Positions 8,341-16,682 of a stretch of DNA of 64,000 nt are shown one piece after another. The first letter of the stretch is position 1. The number at the start of each line of letters is the position of its first letter. The position numbers and the translations under genes are program-made. The notes under the pieces were generated by a model. It had not been told where the DNA came from. It searched no databases and saw nothing but the letters and a program-made list of their open reading frames with translations. The stretch comes from Sphingobacterium bambusae (lineage in GTDB: Bacteria; Bacteroidota; Bacteroidia; Sphingobacteriales; Sphingobacteriaceae). The stretch covers positions 1,798,001 through 1,862,000 of the forward strand of contig NZ_CP138332.1 of assembly GCF_033955345.1 (NCBI RefSeq). Reading direction: 5' to 3'.

Positions 8341-9330
8341 ATGAAAGAGATTCTTACTCATTTATTTGAGTACAAAACATTTACCAAAGAGGAAGCTTAC
8401 ACTATCCTCACCAACATCGCCACGGGCAAATACGATAGCCATCAGATAGCCGCCTTTATGACCGCCTACGGGATGCGGAGCATACGCGTTGACGAACTGA
8501 GTGGCTTTCGTAATGCGATGTATGATCTCTGCGTCAAATTGGAATTCCCGGGTTATGATTTAATAGACCTTTGCGGTACCGGTGGTGATGGTAAAAACAC
8601 CTTCAACATTTCGACTTTAGCTTCCTTTGTTGTTGCAGGAGCAGGATATCATGTGGCCAAACATGGAAACGTAGGTGTATCTTCCGGATGTGGATCATCA
8701 AACGTTATGGAGCACCTCGGCTATCGATTCACCAATGATAGTAGCGAACTACACCGACAACTTGACGAAGCGGGTATCTGTTTCCTCCATGCCCCACTTT
8801 TCCATCCGGCGATGAAGACCGTGGCTCCTATTCGCCGAGCTTTGGGCGTCAAAACATTTTTCAACATGCTCGGGCCACTTACCAACCCCGCAAACCCAAA
8901 ATATCAAGCAGTAGGGGTCTTTAGCCTAGAGCTTGCTCGCCTATACAACTACCTGTATCAACATACCGAGAAGCAATATAGCATCGTCCACGCACTGGAC
9001 GGCTACGATGAGATTTCGTTGACGGGAGATTTTAAAGTCATCGACAACCAAGGCGAGAAATACTATCAAGTAGAAGATCTTGGCTTCTCCAAGATCGCAG
9101 CGGACGAACTTGCCGGAGGCGATAATGTGGAAGAAGCAGCAAAAATATTCAACGATATTATCAACGGTCGAGGCAACGATGTGCAGAATAATGTGGTACT
9201 TAGCAATGCGGCCTTCGCCATTAAGACCATACATCCCGAGAAAACTTTTGGCGACTGTTTTTACGAAGCCGAAACATCGCTGCTGGGCAAAAAAGCTTTA
9301 GCTAGCTTCAACAAGTTAATTCAGCGATAG
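8341..9330 (+). CDS. trpD: anthranilate phosphoribosyltransferase
   Basis: A 329-residue TrpD, joining phosphoribosyl pyrophosphate to anthranilate in the second step of tryptophan synthesis. The PRPP-binding motif CGTGGDGKNTFNIST is at residues 78-92, followed by KHGN at 107-110 and then NMLGPLTNP further on. The length is normal for the stand-alone enzyme without a fused glutamine amidotransferase. It is the first structural gene behind the attenuator. trpE, trpG and trpC are not upstream of it as in many operons and must be elsewhere in the genome. Confidence 0.95.
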   Translation: MKEILTHLFEYKTFTKEEAYTILTNIATGKYDSHQIAAFMTAYGMRSIRVDELSGFRNAMYDLCVKLEFPGYDLIDLCGTGGDGKNTFNISTLASFVVAGAGYHVAKHGNVGVSSGCGSSNVMEHLGYRFTNDSSELHRQLDEAGICFLHAPLFHPAMKTVAPIRRALGVKTFFNMLGPLTNPANPKYQAVGVFSLELARLYNYLYQHTEKQYSIVHALDGYDEISLTGDFKVIDNQGEKYYQVEDLGFSKIAADELAGGDNVEEAAKIFNDIINGRGNDVQNNVVLSNAAFAIKTIHPEKTFGDCFYEAETSLLGKKALASFNKLIQR

Positions 9331-9332
9331 AG

Positions 9333-9968
9333 ATGGCAGCGCTTCAAGTCAAAGTTTGCGGAATGCGTGACAGCAGCAATATTCGGGAACTCTCGGTTTT
9401 ACCGGTAGACTATTTGGGATTTATTTTTTATGCAAAGTCACCGCGTTTCACGGAAAACCTCCCGCTGTTGCCTGACCTTCCGCCCAACATCCAGAAAATC
9501 GGTGTATTTGTCAACGCTACCGAAGCTTATATCCTTGATAAAATAGCTGAGGGACTAGATGGCGTTCAGCTACACGGCAACGAGTCGCCTTCCCTATGTG
9601 CTGCGCTACAACAAAAGGGTGTTAAGGTTTTCAAAGCCTTCGGGATAGAGCGCGGCTTCGATTGGGAGACATTATCCGCATACCTCTCCGTCGTAGACTA
9701 CTTCCTATTCGATACCAAAAGCAACGAACATGGTGGCACCGGACAACGCTTTGACTGGCAAACCTTAGCTAGCTACCCTTTTGAAAAGCCTTATTTCTTA
9801 AGCGGCGGCCTATCGAACGAAAATATCCAAGATGCCCTCGCTATTGGCGATCAGCGCCTGATAGGCCTCGATCTAAATTCGCGCTTTGAGATAGCACCCG
9901 CATTAAAAGATATCAGTAAAATAACAAACGCTTTGAAAATTATTAAAGATGAGCAAATATCAAGTTAA
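9333..9968 (+). CDS. trpF: phosphoribosylanthranilate isomerase
   Basis: A 211-residue TIM-barrel isomerase for the third step of tryptophan synthesis. The N-terminal VKVCGMRD holds the active-site Cys (Cys9). [18 protein letters not shown] carries the catalytic Asp, and [10 protein letters not shown] and GLDLNSRFE are the phosphate-binding loops. The start is 2 bases after trpD, and the last 20 bases overlap the start of trpB, so translation is coupled across the operon. TrpF is a separate gene here, not fused to TrpC. Confidence 0.95.
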   Translation: MAALQVKVCGMRDSSNIRELSVLPVDYLGFIFYAKSPRFTENLPLLPDLPPNIQKIGVFVNATEAYILDKIAEGLDGVQLHGNESPSLCAALQQKGVKVFKAFGIERGFDWETLSAYLSVVDYFLFDTKSNEHGGTGQRFDWQTLASYPFEKPYFLSGGLSNENIQDALAIGDQRLIGLDLNSRFEIAPALKDISKITNALKIIKDEQISS

Positions 9969-11133
9969 CGAAAAAGGATATTACGGTCCATTTGGTGGAG
10001 CCTACGTTCCCGAGATGCTCTATCCAAACGTGGAAGAGCTTCAACAAAAATACTTGGAGATTATGCAGGAAGAAAGCTTCCAAAAAGAATTTCACGAGTT
10101 GCTTAAAGATTATGTGGGGCGTCCGTCTCCTCTATATTATGCAAAAAGATTTTCCGAAAAATACGGCGCCAACATCTTCTTGAAGAGAGAGGATCTGAAC
10201 CATACCGGAGCCCACAAAATCAACAACACCATCGGGCAAATTTTATTGGCCGAGCGATTAGGAAAGAAAAGGATCATTGCAGAAACGGGTGCCGGGCAGC
10301 ATGGTGTGGCCACGGCTACGGTATGTGCATTAAAAGGTCTGGAATGCGTGGTTTACATGGGCGAGGTAGATATTCAGCGGCAAGCGCCCAATGTGGCTCG
10401 CATGAAGATGATGGGAGCAACTGTGGTCGCCGCACAATCGGGTAGCAAAACCTTAAAAGATGCAACTAACGAGGCTCTTCGCGACTGGATAAATAATCCG
10501 GTTGACACACACTACATCATAGGATCAGTGGTTGGCCCACACCCTTATCCAGATCTTGTTGCTCGATTTCAGTCCATCATATCGGAGGAAACAAAGCGGC
10601 AGCTAATAGAGAAAACAGGAAGCGACAAACCAGACTATGTATTGGCCTGTGTAGGCGGCGGATCCAACGCCGCTGGTATGTTTTACCATTTTCTTGATGA
10701 CGAGGATGTGCAATTGATTGCTGTCGAAGCCGCTGGCCACGGTGTAGATAGCGGCGAAAGCGCTGCTACAACGGCGCTTGGCAAAGACGGTGTTCTGCAC
10801 GGCAGCCGTTCTATACTCATGCAGACCGACGATGGACAGGTTATTGAACCCTATTCTATTTCAGCAGGGCTCGATTATCCCGGCATCGGACCGCAGCATG
10901 CCTGGTTATTCAAAAGTGGACGCGGTCAGTATGTAAGTATTACCGACGATGAAGCTATGCAGGCAGGATTACTCTTGACAAAACTTGAAGGTATCATTCC
11001 GGCTATCGAAAGTTCTCATGCGCTGGCCTACTTAGAGAAAATGAATTTTAAAGGTAACGAGAATGTAGTGATCTGCCTATCAGGCCGAGGGGATAAAGAT
11101 CTCGACAATTACATGAAATATTTTGGATTTTAG
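9949..11133 (+). CDS. trpB: tryptophan synthase beta subunit
   Basis: A 394-residue pyridoxal-phosphate enzyme that condenses indole with serine. Lys90 in [10 protein letters not shown] is the Schiff-base lysine, and GGGSNAAG forms the phosphate-binding loop. The N-terminus starts with the usual [15 protein letters not shown]. It overlaps the end of trpF by 20 bases and is followed 4 bases later by trpA, with which it forms the alpha2beta2 complex. Length and motifs are those of the canonical TrpB1 form. Confidence 0.97.
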   Translation: MSKYQVNEKGYYGPFGGAYVPEMLYPNVEELQQKYLEIMQEESFQKEFHELLKDYVGRPSPLYYAKRFSEKYGANIFLKREDLNHTGAHKINNTIGQILLAERLGKKRIIAETGAGQHGVATATVCALKGLECVVYMGEVDIQRQAPNVARMKMMGATVVAAQSGSKTLKDATNEALRDWINNPVDTHYIIGSVVGPHPYPDLVARFQSIISEETKRQLIEKTGSDKPDYVLACVGGGSNAAGMFYHFLDDEDVQLIAVEAAGHGVDSGESAATTALGKDGVLHGSRSILMQTDDGQVIEPYSISAGLDYPGIGPQHAWLFKSGRGQYVSITDDEAMQAGLLLTKLEGIIPAIESSHALAYLEKMNFKGNENVVICLSGRGDKDLDNYMKYFGF

Positions 11134-11137
11134 TACC

Positions 11138-11908
11138 ATGCAGGAGCAAGAAAACTTATTCAACGGAAAGCAAGACAGGTTGCTCTCCATCTATTTTACG
11201 GCAGGTTATCCTAGCTTGGACAGCACGATCGACATCGCCGAAGAACTGGAAAAGTCTGGCGCAGATTTTCTAGAAATCGGATTTCCTTATTCCGATCCCG
11301 TTGCTGACGGACCGGTTATACAGCACAGTTCTGAAGTTGCATTAGACAACGGAATGAACCTGAAACTACTCTTCGAACAGCTGAAAGAATTACGTTCACG
11401 AGTTTCCATCCCTGTATTTCTGATGGGTTATTTCAACCCTGTACTGCAATTCGGTGTGGAGAACTTCTGCAAAGCCTGTGCAGCGGTAGGTGTAAACGGT
11501 GTGATTATCCCCGACCTACCAATGTATGAATACGAAGACCTCTATGCGGAGACGTTTCATCAACATGGTATCAGCAACATATTTTTAGTCACGCCACAAA
11601 CATCGACGGAAAGAATAAAGAAGATCGATGCGCTTTCAAACAGCTTTATCTATCTGCTATCTTCCAATGCCACTACCGGCAAGAATTTAGAAGTTGGCGA
11701 ATCGTCTGTGACCTATTTCCAACGGCTAAAGGATATGCAACTCAAGAATCCTCTCGTGATTGGTTTTGGTATATCTAATTCGAAAACCTTTGCCCAAGCG
11801 ACAGACTATGCCAAAGGCGCTATTATCGGCACCGCATTCGTCAAATTGCTGGGCGAAGAAAATTACTTGGAGAAAATCCGAGGGTTTGTTGCCGATATTA
11901 AAGCTTAG
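11138..11908 (+). CDS. trpA: tryptophan synthase alpha subunit
   Basis: A 256-residue TIM-barrel lyase that releases indole from indole-3-glycerol phosphate. The active-site segment FLEIGFPYSDPVADGPVIQ carries the catalytic Glu46 and Asp57, and GFGISNSKT is the phosphate-binding loop. The ATG at 11138, 4 bases after the trpB stop, is preferred; a TTG at 11123 lies inside trpB and would add five residues not seen in the family. It is the last gene of the trp operon. Confidence 0.96.
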   Translation: MQEQENLFNGKQDRLLSIYFTAGYPSLDSTIDIAEELEKSGADFLEIGFPYSDPVADGPVIQHSSEVALDNGMNLKLLFEQLKELRSRVSIPVFLMGYFNPVLQFGVENFCKACAAVGVNGVIIPDLPMYEYEDLYAETFHQHGISNIFLVTPQTSTERIKKIDALSNSFIYLLSSNATTGKNLEVGESSVTYFQRLKDMQLKNPLVIGFGISNSKTFAQATDYAKGAIIGTAFVKLLGEENYLEKIRGFVADIKA

Positions 11909-11914
11909 ACCATC

Positions 11915-11957
11915 GTCCGTTAGTGCATGGCAAGTCACTAACGGACTTTTGGTTTTT
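11915..11957 (+). terminator. Intrinsic terminator of the trp operon
   Basis: An 11-base perfect stem (GTCCGTTAGTG with CACTAACGGAC, 10-base loop) is followed by a T-rich run, TTTTGGTTTTT. Confidence 0.85.
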
Positions 11958-12012
11958 CTCGCGTTTCAAGCCAGATTATTGATAGTGCTTTCTGCTTAGT
12001 TCGATAATTTAC

Positions 12013-12020
12013 TATCTTTG
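12013..12020 (+). promoter_or_regulatory. Candidate -7 element TATCTTTG, close to the start codon
   Basis: A perfect TAnnTTTG match ends 7 bases before the ATG at 12028, so the transcript may have almost no 5-prime leader. A clear TTG at -33 is not visible. Confidence 0.5.
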
Positions 12021-12027
12021 TACAACG

Positions 12028-12456
12028 ATGAAGATTTTTTTGTCCTATATACTGTTGTTTCTATACACATTAACGTGTACGGGAACTTCTGTGTATATGC
12101 ACCTTTGTGGTAAAGGCTCCATCGCTATCATACAAGTGCAACAGCCCGCGTCCGAAAAAGAATGCCCCCTTTGTGCAAAGACGGAAAAGAAGTCCGCGGC
12201 AAAACATGCATGCAGCGACAAAGACGATTGTTGCAAAGATGTGAAGCTAGACCTAAAAAAAGGCAATCAGGAAATTGAAAGCACCGCTAATTCGCCTACT
12301 TTTCTAGCACTTTCTCCCGCGGTAATCACCTTGTATTGGATCATGCTTGTTCCACAGGAAGCGAGCGCGATAACACAGTCTACTGTGTCACAACCGCCTC
12401 CACAGCTGGCCTCGGCTAGCCCTCCCTACTTAATTCATTGCAACTTCAGAATTTGA
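12028..12456 (+). CDS. HYC_CC_PP family protein
   Basis: A 142-residue protein with a signal peptide or single N-terminal membrane segment (residues 1-20), a Cys-rich middle part (HLCGKG, ECPLCAK, DDCCKD) and a PP-containing end (SPPYLIHC). This pattern of HYC-like, CC and PP motifs identifies the HYC_CC_PP family of Bacteroidota, small Cys-rich proteins often found beside TonB receptors for metals. The role is unknown; the Cys and His residues suggest metal binding. The HMA-containing TonB receptor follows 84 bases downstream on the same strand, and the two are probably co-expressed. Confidence 0.75.
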   Translation: MKIFLSYILLFLYTLTCTGTSVYMHLCGKGSIAIIQVQQPASEKECPLCAKTEKKSAAKHACSDKDDCCKDVKLDLKKGNQEIESTANSPTFLALSPAVITLYWIMLVPQEASAITQSTVSQPPPQLASASPPYLIHCNFRI

Positions 12457-12540
12457 TTTTATAACGGTAAGAAACGTCGCGCTCGTAACGGATACGATTG
12501 CGAAGAAGGACATATTACACGTTACATCAAATTTTAACAC

Positions 12541-15111
12541 ATGAATTTTATTTTAAGAGGAATATTCATTCTATTTTTTATCCATAGTTCCATTTTTTCT
12601 TTTGCGCAACGCGACAGCAGCATAACCTTTGAAGTGGCTGGTAATTGTGGACTCTGTAAACAGCGTATTGAGAAAGCCGCAAAAATAAAAGGGGTATCGG
12701 AAGCGCTTTGGGACATTCCCAGCAACAAAGCAACTGTAACCTTCGACCCAGCGAAAACCTCCGCGACCTTTATTAAACAAGCTATTGCTGATGTTGGGCA
12801 TGATACGGATGAAATTCGCGCAAAGGACGAAGTCTACGCCAAACTGCACGAATGCTGCCTGTACGAAAGACTAGACGGTAATTCCCGCGACAACGATACG
12901 TCCGCAGCCGACGGCCATGATCATGACCACATCGTCCGTGGTGTAGTGGTTCAGGAAAGCAATAAAGGTGAGCTTAGCCCCATTGCCGGCGTAAATGTCA
13001 ATTGGTTAGAAAACCCAAAAATAATCGTGCAAACTAATGAAAATGGCGTGTTTGACCTGCAGCATGAACAAGGTTACAACCAGCTGGTGGTGAGCTTCGT
13101 TGGAATGAAGTCAGACACCATTACGGTAAAAAATCTTCACGAAGTATTGGTCATCCACGCGAAGGACAATGTGCTTGGTGAAGTTGTGGTTTCCCGAAAA
13201 CAGCGATCAAACTATATATCTAAGCTGTCACCAAATCGCATCGAGATGATAACGGCCAAGGAGCTGTTTAAAGCGGCCTGCTGCGATTTGAGCGAAAGTT
13301 TCGAAACCAATGCATCTGCTGACGTCGTCAGTAGCGATGCCGTAACTGGCGCAAAACAAATACAGTTACTGGGCTTAAGTGGCGTGTACACCCAACTCAC
13401 CGTGGAAAATTTGCCCGGGCCTAGAGGATTCGCATCGCCGTTGGGTCTGAACAGCATGGCCGGCCCTTGGATTGAATCTATACAGATCAGCAAAGGGATG
13501 GGCTCTGTAGCCAATGGTTTTGAGAGCATGGCCGGACAAATCAACGTAGAGCTTAAAAAACCGCATAACAGCGATAGACTATATTTTAACGCCTATGCAA
13601 ACAATATGGGCCGTACCGACGTCAATCTCAATCTGGCACAGAAGATCAATGATAAATGGTCCGTCGGGCTACTGCTTCACGACAATTTCATGTACAACAA
13701 GTCCATGAATTTCAGCAATAACGGTTTTCGGGATATGCCTGTTGGGAATGTGTTTTCTGGAGTAAATCGTTGGCATTATGAAAATGGGAAGGGATTAATT
13801 GCCCAATTTGGTTTAAAATATCTCCGGGACGACCGAATAGGTGGGGAAATCGATTTTGATGAAGATCGAGACAAACTCACAACCAACAAATACGGGCTAG
13901 GCTTTGACATCAATCGAGTAGAAGGTTTTGCAAAGATAGGTTATGTTTTTCCAAACCATAAATTGCGAAGCATAGGCTTACAGCTCTCTGGCTCACATTA
14001 CAGTCAAGATAGCTACTTTGGACAAACGACTTACAATAGCGAACAGAATAGTGGCTACGCCAACCTATTGTACCAAGATGTCATTGGCAGTGTGCAGCAT
14101 AAGTACCGAGGTGGTTTGTCTCTTTCCTACGACAAGTACAACGAAGATATCTTAACAAACAACTTTAGGCGTACGGAAGCTGTATCTGGCGCATTCTTAG
14201 AGTACACCTTCGCTCCAAGTGAAAAATTTGATGCTGTCTTTGGTTTACGCCAAGACTACAACAACATTTATGGCTGGTTCACCACGCCACGTGCTGTTTT
14301 GCGTTATGCACCTGCAGCCAACACAAGCATTCGATTGAGTTCTGGCAGAGGGCAACGGACAGCCAATATTTTTGCAGAAAACATAGGTCTATTTGCCTCC
14401 AGCAGGACAATCGATTATGCACAACTGAACAGCCCCGGAACAGCCTACGGTCTGAAGCCTGAGGTTTCTTGGAATACTGGACTTACCCTTGACCAAGACT
14501 TTCAGTTACTAGGCCGAGAAGCGGGATTATCGTTGGAGCTTTTCCACAACAATTTCAGCAATCAAGTTGTGGTGGACTGGGAAGATCCTCGTGCCGTATC
14601 CTTCTACAACCTAGAAGGCAAATCGTTCTCCAATAGCCTGCAAGCAGATTTTCGGTTTATGCCTCTTCCCCATTTCGAAACCAAATTTGCCTATCGCTTA
14701 TTAGACGTGCAAACCGATTACCATTCGGGAAGATTGCAAAAACCATTAACAGCTAAACATAGAGGCTTTATGAATTTAGCATACAGCCTGCATAGCGGTT
14801 GGAGTTTTGACTACACGATCAACGCTGTGGGCAAAAAACGCCTGCCATCTACGGTAGAAAACCCTGCTGCTTATCAGTTGCAGGCATTTTCAGAAAGCTA
14901 TATCACCATGAATGCGCAGGTAAGCAAAAGCTTTGGGAAGGACAACAACATGACGATATATCTAGGCGGCGAGAACCTAACGAACTTCTTTCAGAAGAAT
15001 CCTATCCTCGCCTTCGACGATCCCTTCGGACAACATTTCGATACCAATCTGCTATGGGGACCACTTACCGGCCGCCTGTTTTATGCAGGGCTACGTTATA
15101 ATATCAAATAA
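12541..15111 (+). CDS. TonB-dependent receptor with N-terminal heavy-metal-associated domain
   Basis: An 856-residue outer membrane protein. A signal peptide (to about residue 22) is followed by a heavy-metal-associated domain, residues about 27-92, with CxxC in GNCGLCKQRIE (Cys36, Cys39). Next come an ECC, a His/Asp linker DGHDHDH, a carboxypeptidase-regulatory-like domain (residues 120-210), a plug with QIQLLGLSGVYTQLTVE, and a barrel of about 580 residues ending RLFYAGLRYNIK. The HMA domain would present a soft metal ion, most likely copper, at the periplasmic face of the receptor. The metal and transport direction are inferred. It follows the HYC_CC_PP gene. Confidence 0.85.
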   Translation: MNFILRGIFILFFIHSSIFSFAQRDSSITFEVAGNCGLCKQRIEKAAKIKGVSEALWDIPSNKATVTFDPAKTSATFIKQAIADVGHDTDEIRAKDEVYAKLHECCLYERLDGNSRDNDTSAADGHDHDHIVRGVVVQESNKGELSPIAGVNVNWLENPKIIVQTNENGVFDLQHEQGYNQLVVSFVGMKSDTITVKNLHEVLVIHAKDNVLGEVVVSRKQRSNYISKLSPNRIEMITAKELFKAACCDLSESFETNASADVVSSDAVTGAKQIQLLGLSGVYTQLTVENLPGPRGFASPLGLNSMAGPWIESIQISKGMGSVANGFESMAGQINVELKKPHNSDRLYFNAYANNMGRTDVNLNLAQKINDKWSVGLLLHDNFMYNKSMNFSNNGFRDMPVGNVFSGVNRWHYENGKGLIAQFGLKYLRDDRIGGEIDFDEDRDKLTTNKYGLGFDINRVEGFAKIGYVFPNHKLRSIGLQLSGSHYSQDSYFGQTTYNSEQNSGYANLLYQDVIGSVQHKYRGGLSLSYDKYNEDILTNNFRRTEAVSGAFLEYTFAPSEKFDAVFGLRQDYNNIYGWFTTPRAVLRYAPAANTSIRLSSGRGQRTANIFAENIGLFASSRTIDYAQLNSPGTAYGLKPEVSWNTGLTLDQDFQLLGREAGLSLELFHNNFSNQVVVDWEDPRAVSFYNLEGKSFSNSLQADFRFMPLPHFETKFAYRLLDVQTDYHSGRLQKPLTAKHRGFMNLAYSLHSGWSFDYTINAVGKKRLPSTVENPAAYQLQAFSESYITMNAQVSKSFGKDNNMTIYLGGENLTNFFQKNPILAFDDPFGQHFDTNLLWGPLTGRLFYAGLRYNIK

Positions 15112-15147
15112 GGTTGATCAAGCACAGCGAAGACTACCTGTAAAATG

Positions 15148-15186
15148 AAAAAAGTCTTGTATCGAAAATGGATACAAGACTTTTTT
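15148..15186. terminator. Bidirectional intrinsic terminator
   Basis: The arms AAAAAAGTCTTGTATC and GATACAAGACTTTTTT are perfectly complementary around a 7-base loop. It separates the TonB receptor (plus strand) from maf (minus strand) and can serve both. Confidence 0.9.
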
Positions 15187-15212
15187 GATACAACGAATTG
15201 CTTTGTAAAGGT

Positions 15213-15806
15213 TTATTCCTCCCTTACTATCGTCTTAAGCTCTTGGTACAGCCTTGCTGTGGGAAGCCCCACAACATTTTCATAAGAACCTTCGATGGAC
15301 TCAATACCAATTAATCCGATCCATTCCTGAATACCGTAGGAGCCGGCCTTGTCAAGTGGCAGATATTGTTCCACATAATATGCAACCTCTGCTGCCGTCA
15401 TTGGATAAAACGATACCGCTGTAGTTTCCACAAACGTATATGTCTTTCCTTGGTAGGCGATAGCCACAGCTGTCAATACCTCATGCTGATTCGCTTGCAA
15501 CGCCCTAATTGTACGAATCGCCTCTGCTTGATCTTTCGGCTTTCCTAAGATCTGCCCTTGATGCACCACAACCGTATCAGCGGTGATCACCAAACTATCC
15601 TGAAATTCAGGTAAATCAAAAGCCTGCAGCTTTTTAAGCGCTATACTTCTGACAATTTCCATTGGCGAATCCAACGGATTAAAGTCTTCCGAGGTATCTT
15701 TTACCAATACTTGAAAATCGACACCAAGATTGGCAAGCAACTCTTTTCTGCGAGGCGATTGGGAGCCCAAAACAACACGAATCTCTTTTAATGTTTCTAT
15801 CAACAT
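15213..15806 (-). CDS. maf: Maf family nucleotide pyrophosphatase
   Basis: A 197-residue Maf protein. The N-terminal signature VVLGSQSPRRKELLANLG is typical, followed by SEDF and ITADTVVVHQGQILGKPKD. Members hydrolyse non-canonical or modified nucleoside triphosphates such as dTTP/UTP or m7GTP and are linked to septum control. Which Maf subtype this is cannot be settled by eye. The start lies 1 base after the kdsC stop, so kdsC-maf is one transcript. Confidence 0.92.
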   Translation of the reverse strand: MLIETLKEIRVVLGSQSPRRKELLANLGVDFQVLVKDTSEDFNPLDSPMEIVRSIALKKLQAFDLPEFQDSLVITADTVVVHQGQILGKPKDQAEAIRTIRALQANQHEVLTAVAIAYQGKTYTFVETTAVSFYPMTAAEVAYYVEQYLPLDKAGSYGIQEWIGLIGIESIEGSYENVVGLPTARLYQELKTIVREE

Positions 15807-15807
15807 A

Positions 15808-16326
15808 TTATATACTTTTAATACCTGTTCCCGTATCCCACAGACCTTTTAGGCGCAATATTTTCTCCAGCACATCACGAACGCAACCCGCGCCCCCATT
15901 TTTAGGCGATACGTAACCTGCTACAGCCTTAACCTCTTCAACAGCATCTTGCGGACACAAGGCTAAACCAACATTTTTCAAGCAGTCCAAATCGGGCACA
16001 TCATCCCCCATAAAAGCCACATCTTCCCTTGACCATCCTTGACGATGCATGATCTCATTCATCAGTTGCAATTTATTAGAGATGCCTAGATGTACTTCAA
16101 GCACACCTAAATGCTGGAGCCGTTTTAACACCCCTTCAGAACGGCCTCCGCTAATGACGATAACCTGTACACCAACTTTTACGGCAAGCTGTATGGCATA
16201 GCCGTCCTTTATCGAAAATCGGCGAAGCTGCTCACCCTCTTCAGTAACCAACACCGTACCATCAGTCAACACGCCATCTACATCTAAAAACAGCGCTTTT
16301 ATTTTTGCAAAATCCTGTAAAATCAT
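15808..16326 (-). CDS. kdsC: KDO-8-phosphate phosphatase (KdsC, HAD superfamily)
   Basis: A 172-residue HAD phosphatase of the tetrameric, cap-less C0 type. LDVDGVLTDG (Asp15, Asp17) is motif I, ISGGRS motif II, and MGDDVPD motif IV. It removes phosphate from 3-deoxy-D-manno-octulosonate 8-phosphate in synthesis of the inner core sugar of lipopolysaccharide. It heads an operon with maf. A -7 element on the minus strand (CAAAATTA at 16334-16341) ends 7 bases before the ATG, so the mRNA may be almost leaderless. Confidence 0.9.
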   Translation of the reverse strand: MILQDFAKIKALFLDVDGVLTDGTVLVTEEGEQLRRFSIKDGYAIQLAVKVGVQVIVISGGRSEGVLKRLQHLGVLEVHLGISNKLQLMNEIMHRQGWSREDVAFMGDDVPDLDCLKNVGLALCPQDAVEEVKAVAGYVSPKNGGAGCVRDVLEKILRLKGLWDTGTGIKSI

Positions 16327-16333
16327 ATCAGTC

Positions 16334-16341
16334 CAAAATTA
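16334..16341 (-). promoter_or_regulatory. Candidate -7 element (TAATTTTG) for kdsC
   Basis: Read on the minus strand the octamer is TAATTTTG, a TAnnTTTG match, with a TTG (CAA on the plus strand at 16359-16361) 17 bases upstream. It ends 7 bases before the kdsC ATG. Confidence 0.55.
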
Positions 16342-16470
16342 ATCATTTCTACAACAATCAACTCTACGAATAAAAAACATCATTTTTGGCCATTTATTTA
16401 TTAAAAACAGACGTTCAATCAAAGATTTGTCAGAGTTTAGTTGTTATCACAACTAAAAAGATCAAAACTA

Positions 16471-16501
16471 TTGCCACATATTGTTTTTCGATGTACATTT
16501 G
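16471..16501 (+). promoter_or_regulatory. Promoter of a candidate small RNA
   Basis: TTG at 16471-16473 is followed after 20 bases by TACATTTG at 16494-16501, a good Bacteroidota promoter match. No open reading frame with an ATG follows before the terminator at 16578. Confidence 0.5.
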
Positions 16502-16506
16502 TCACA

Positions 16507-16606
16507 TATCAACGTAGCAGTTGATTTTATACATAACATTGTCTTTTCATAATTTAGGTTTATAATTGGTTAGTAGCAAACCCTGACGCCCATCGTCAGG
16601 GTTTTG
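16507..16606 (+). ncRNA. Candidate small non-coding RNA, about 100 bases
   Basis: The stretch between the promoter-like site at 16471-16501 and the hairpin terminator at 16578-16605 has no ATG frame. It lies in the 355-base gap between the divergent starts and ends of kdsC and floA, both on the minus strand, so a plus-strand transcription unit here would not serve either gene. I recognise no known RNA family. The remainder of the gap, 16342-16470, is AT-rich with nothing I can name. Confidence 0.35.
16578..16606 (+). terminator. Intrinsic terminator in the kdsC-floA gap
   Basis: AAACCCTGACG and CGTCAGGGTTT pair around a 5-base loop and are followed by TTTG. The T-side points to plus-strand transcription, although there is no plus-strand protein gene upstream for more than 1.4 kb. 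Confidence 0.7.
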
Positions 16607-16621
16607 TATTTTCGACAACCA

Positions 16622-16661
16622 AGAAAAAGGCCAAGAGCAATTGTTACATACCCTTGGCCTC
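16622..16661 (-). terminator. Intrinsic terminator after floA
   Basis: AGGCCAAG at 16628-16635 pairs with CTTGGCCT at 16653-16660; read on the minus strand the hairpin is followed by a T-run (AAAAAGG on the plus strand). Confidence 0.75.
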
Positions 16662-16682
16662 CCGCTATATTATTTTGAAAAC

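Noticed and set aside
9949..9968. Possible frameshift at the trpF/trpB junction
   Set aside because: The 20-base overlap keeps both proteins full-length with normal ends, so it is ordinary translational coupling.
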